From Fretibacterium sp. (GTDB taxonomy: Bacteria; Synergistota; Synergistia; Synergistales; Aminobacteriaceae), in the NCBI GenBank assembly GCA_016280565.1, contig JAEEGY010000253.1:1-8896 (forward strand): DNA of 8,896 nt, read 5' to 3'. This document shows, piece after piece, positions 7,270 to 8,896 of this stretch (positions are counted from its first letter, which is position 1; each line of letters starts with the position of its first letter). Below the pieces are notes generated by a model. That model was not told the DNA's origin. It was given only the letters and a program-made list of their open reading frames with translations, and did not search any database. The position numbers were made by a program, and so were the translations under genes.

Positions 7270-8219
7270 ATCGTCAACACAGGGCTTTCACCCTGGTTGA
7301 ACTCCTGCTGGGGGCGTTCCTGGCCTCTGTGCTGGGGATGATTATGCTCACGTGGGGAGGGGAGTTCCTGCGCGTCTTTAACCGGTCTTCAGTCTGGCTT
7401 TTGGCCCATGAACGGGGCCAGCGGGTCCTTGCCTTCTTTGAGACAAAGGTCCTGCATACGGGGCTGGGGCTCTCCGCCTGCCGGGGAGAGGAGGCGTGCT
7501 GGCGGGCCTTCGCACAAAAGGCAGGGCCGCCGGTCCTCCGCCCCCTCACAGTCTATCAGGAAAAAAACTATCAGGAAAAAAAGTTGGGGCTAATGGACCC
7601 GGCGGAAGAGAAAAACGGTGTCTTTAGCGGGACAGCTCTCGCCCTTCTCTACGGGCGTCCCTCCGGGCTGGTGGTGAAGAGAACAGGGGGATCTCCCGTC
7701 AATCCAGGAGGAGGGGTCGAATTCTCGCTCCTCTCAGACGATACGGCGGCTGATATTGCCGAAGCAGGTTTCCAGGTGGGGTATATGAAGAACCTGACGA
7801 ACTGGTGCGCGCTTCCCCTTGCCGGAATGCCCTTTTACATCGACTCCGCCTCAGGACGCAGGCTGTTCCTGTCCCTCGCCTCAACTGTAAACGCCCCGGT
7901 GGATATCCCCCCGGTGAATGAGCTTTACCTTCTTCGATATGAACAATTCCGCATCGTGAACGAGAAACTATACTTTCGGAGGCTGGAAGCCGCCTGGTCT
8001 CCCTATTACCCCCGCGAGGAGGGGGTGCTTGCCCTGTGGGTGGAGTGGAGGCCGGGAATCCGCGTTTTGGACCTCTGGGTGCTCACCACCGGCGGCCCCG
8101 CTCCTCTGGGCGGTTCGGTCAGGCCCTCGGAGTGGCCGGAGGGTGCCCCCTGGCATAATGACTTCACGCAGCATACGCTCTGTGTCTCGCGCGCGTCCTG
8201 GAGGCTGGAGAACGTATGA
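7263..8219 (+). CDS. Type II/IV minor prepilin, PilW/GspJ-like
   Basis: This 318-residue protein begins MVNRQHRAFTLVELLLGAFLA. The prepilin peptidase site would be after Ala8 (usually Gly), with Phe at +1 and Glu at +5 (E13), followed by a hydrophobic helix (9-31). After it, HERGQRVLAFFETKVLHTGLGLSAC resembles the PilW pattern of a helix leading into an AG-x-x-GC-like turn, here with C73 and C79 possibly paired. The C-terminal half is beta-rich (NELYLLRYEQFRIVNEKLYFRRLE), as in PilW/GspJ folds. PilW is normally 200-350 residues, so length fits. The ATG at 7263 overlaps the previous stop; a GTG follows it directly and the ribosome binding site is weak, so translation probably depends on coupling. 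A perfect 15-base tandem repeat with two A7 runs encodes YQEKNYQEKK (98-107). Confidence 0.75.
   Translation: MVNRQHRAFTLVELLLGAFLASVLGMIMLTWGGEFLRVFNRSSVWLLAHERGQRVLAFFETKVLHTGLGLSACRGEEACWRAFAQKAGPPVLRPLTVYQEKNYQEKKLGLMDPAEEKNGVFSGTALALLYGRPSGLVVKRTGGSPVNPGGGVEFSLLSDDTAADIAEAGFQVGYMKNLTNWCALPLAGMPFYIDSASGRRLFLSLASTVNAPVDIPPVNELYLLRYEQFRIVNEKLYFRRLEAAWSPYYPREEGVLALWVEWRPGIRVLDLWVLTTGGPAPLGGSVRPSEWPEGAPWHNDFTQHTLCVSRASWRLENV
7553..7582 (+). repeat. Perfect 15-base tandem duplication with A7 runs
   Basis: Two back-to-back copies of CTATCAGGAAAAAAA lie inside the PilW/GspJ-like gene. The period of 15 keeps the frame and repeats five residues (YQEKN / YQEKK). The A7 runs stand out in an otherwise GC-rich gene. 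The second copy with the following G gives A-AAA-AAG in the zero frame at 7577-7583, the classic bacterial slippery heptamer; the first gives A-AAA-AAC. Confidence 0.95.
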
Positions 8220-8722
8220 GACGTTCGGGGATGTCGCTCTGTATGGCGCTGATCTTTTCCCTCTTCGCCACCCTGTTCCTGGGTGAGATCCTCTCCCGTC
8301 TCTGGTGGGCTCAGGAGGCGGCTATTGTGGGAGAGCGGAGATCGCGGAAGGGAACGGATCTCGCCTCGCTGACGGGGCGAGGTCGGCATTGGCTTCAGGC
8401 AGAGATAGGGGCCGGCCGTCTGCCTCGGAATGTCCGGGAAATCCCAACAGATTTTGTGGGAGTTCAGCTTCTCCATCGCGTTGAGGAGAAGGGGACGCTG
8501 GAGGTCTTTGATCTGGATTACGATCCCGGCAAGGTCCCGGACAAGGGCTGGGGGCCATCTGGGTTCTTTCCGCCGCGCGCGGGGGCCTTCCTCATACGCG
8601 CCTCCGCCACAGAGGAGGGGCAGGAGCGGAGGATAGAAACCGTCGTGGCGCTTCGTGCGCTGGAGGGCGGCGGGTTCGCGCTTGAGGAGAGGCCGCTCCT
8701 GTGGCAGGAGGTTTGGCCGTAG
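8216..8722 (+). CDS. Type IV pilus/type II secretion minor prepilin, PilX/GspK-like
   Basis: This 168-residue protein begins MRRSGMSLCMALIFSLFATLFLGEIL. A basic leader, Gly5 and then Met6 make a plausible prepilin peptidase site. The +5 position is Met, not Glu, as is usual for the PilX/GspK branch, which sits at the filament tip. The hydrophobic helix (about 6-24) is followed by a helical stretch (WWAQEAAIVGERRSRKGTDLASLTGRGRHWL) that resembles the region in PilX where Ala-rich residues pack as the gene product enters the periplasm. The rest is beta-rich. It is much shorter than GspK (about 320) and closer to PilX (about 170-200). ATGA overlap with the preceding gene and GGAG five bases upstream fix the start. 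Function is inferred from order and N-terminal pattern; no clear domain beyond the N terminus is recognised. Confidence 0.65.
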   Translation: MRRSGMSLCMALIFSLFATLFLGEILSRLWWAQEAAIVGERRSRKGTDLASLTGRGRHWLQAEIGAGRLPRNVREIPTDFVGVQLLHRVEEKGTLEVFDLDYDPGKVPDKGWGPSGFFPPRAGAFLIRASATEEGQERRIETVVALRALEGGGFALEERPLLWQEVWP

Positions 8723-8847
8723 CGACTGTCCCGCGTCTGGCTTCGACGTACCCACAGGGCATACCCATAGGGCACAGGCTGGCAGGCAGCCTTGGCGGAG
8801 TGACGCTCCTTGCCCTGGCCGGGCTGATAGCGCGTAGAAGGAAGTAG
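8701..8847 (+). CDS. Possible small membrane protein (48 residues), uncertain
   Basis: A GTG start at 8701 has GAGGAGAGG eight bases upstream and opens a 48-codon frame overlapping the end of the PilX/GspK-like gene by 22 bases. The product ends in GSLGGVTLLALAGLIARRRK: a Gly-rich stretch, a short hydrophobic segment and a basic tail, the tripartite layout of C-terminal sorting signals and tail anchors, though without the Cys I would expect in some such signals. Against it, third codon positions are much less GC-rich than in the neighbours (ATA, AGA, CCA used), and a 13-base imperfect tandem repeat, not a multiple of three, lies inside. It may be a chance frame in a non-coding tail. No family is recognised. 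Confidence 0.3.
   Translation: MAGGLAVATVPRLASTYPQGIPIGHRLAGSLGGVTLLALAGLIARRRK
8750..8775. repeat. Imperfect 13-base tandem repeat
   Basis: ACCCACAGGGCAT is followed directly by ACCCATAGGGCAC (11 of 13 bases identical). It lies in the region after the last prepilin gene. Just downstream, AGGCTG-GCAGG-CAGCCT (8776-8792) can form a six-base-pair hairpin, but no U-tract follows, so it is not an intrinsic terminator. Confidence 0.7.
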
Positions 8848-8896
8848 GCGTGTAGGAGAGGGGCTCACGGCGACTCGATGCCCACATAGGCGCGCC
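8848..8896. other. Window tail with no recognisable gene
   Basis: These 49 bases hold an AGGAGAGG-like purine run (8854-8861) but the only ATG after it (8878) is closed by a stop after three codons. An 11-base segment at 8830-8840 recurs in altered form at 8848-8858 (9 of 11). The window ends in GGCGCGCC. Nothing here can be assigned a function. Confidence 0.5.

Noticed and set aside
8776..8792. Hairpin as a terminator for the prepilin operon
   Set aside because: The six-base-pair stem is not followed by a run of T, so it does not meet the pattern of an intrinsic terminator.
8006..8887. 293-codon minus-strand frame under the prepilin genes and window tail
   Set aside because: Mostly opposite two coupled prepilin genes and rich in Pro/Arg/Ser. 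The part beyond 8722 is uncontested but has no ribosome binding site or motif that I can support.
8889..8896. GGCGCGCC at the window end as a cloning junction
   Set aside because: An eight-base GC palindrome is not surprising in GC-rich DNA and there is no vector-like sequence next to it.

Overview
The window is a GC-rich, densely packed bacterial segment with two back-to-back gene blocks. The mix of a bacterial V/A-type ATPase operon with the HIKECF order, a DinG-type helicase, and Gram-negative-style minor prepilins (I/J(W)/K(X)-like) best fits a diderm anaerobe of the Synergistota. This taxonomic call is an inference from gene content and composition. There is no rRNA or other decisive marker, so other V-ATPase-bearing bacteria cannot be excluded.

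Left block (minus strand, positions 4866 down to 1). rpsT (ribosomal protein S20) comes first and is closed by a convincing intrinsic terminator. A V/A-type ATP synthase operon follows: H/G-type stalk subunit, membrane subunit I (a), proteolipid K (c), stalk E, central-stalk connector C, and the first 27 codons of F, which runs off the left edge. Genes overlap or sit 11-26 bases apart. The catalytic A and B subunits and D are expected just outside the left edge. The proteolipid carries every residue known to bind Na+ in the Enterococcus hirae enzyme, so this is predicted to be a sodium-translocating rotary ATPase.

Right block (plus strand, 4934 to about 8722). A DinG/XPD-family Fe-S DNA helicase is followed by three small prepilin-like genes. 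All four are chained by 4-, 7- and 4-base overlaps, so they should be translated as one coupled unit. The three prepilins resemble the minor pseudopilin tip complex of type II secretion / type IV pili: one short I-like protein, one W/J-like protein, and one X/K-like protein lacking Glu+5. A possible 48-codon small ORF overlaps the end of the last gene. The final ~170 bases otherwise hold only short repeats.

The two blocks diverge from a short AT-rich spacer (4867-4933) with overlapping promoter-like elements. Points worth a second look are the Na+ signature, the helicase-prepilin coupling, a perfect 15-base tandem duplication that creates a dnaX-like slippery heptamer inside the W/J-like prepilin gene, the helicase start that lacks a usable ribosome binding site, and the tail-anchor-like small ORF. 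I did not find a clearly new defence or mobile system in this window.
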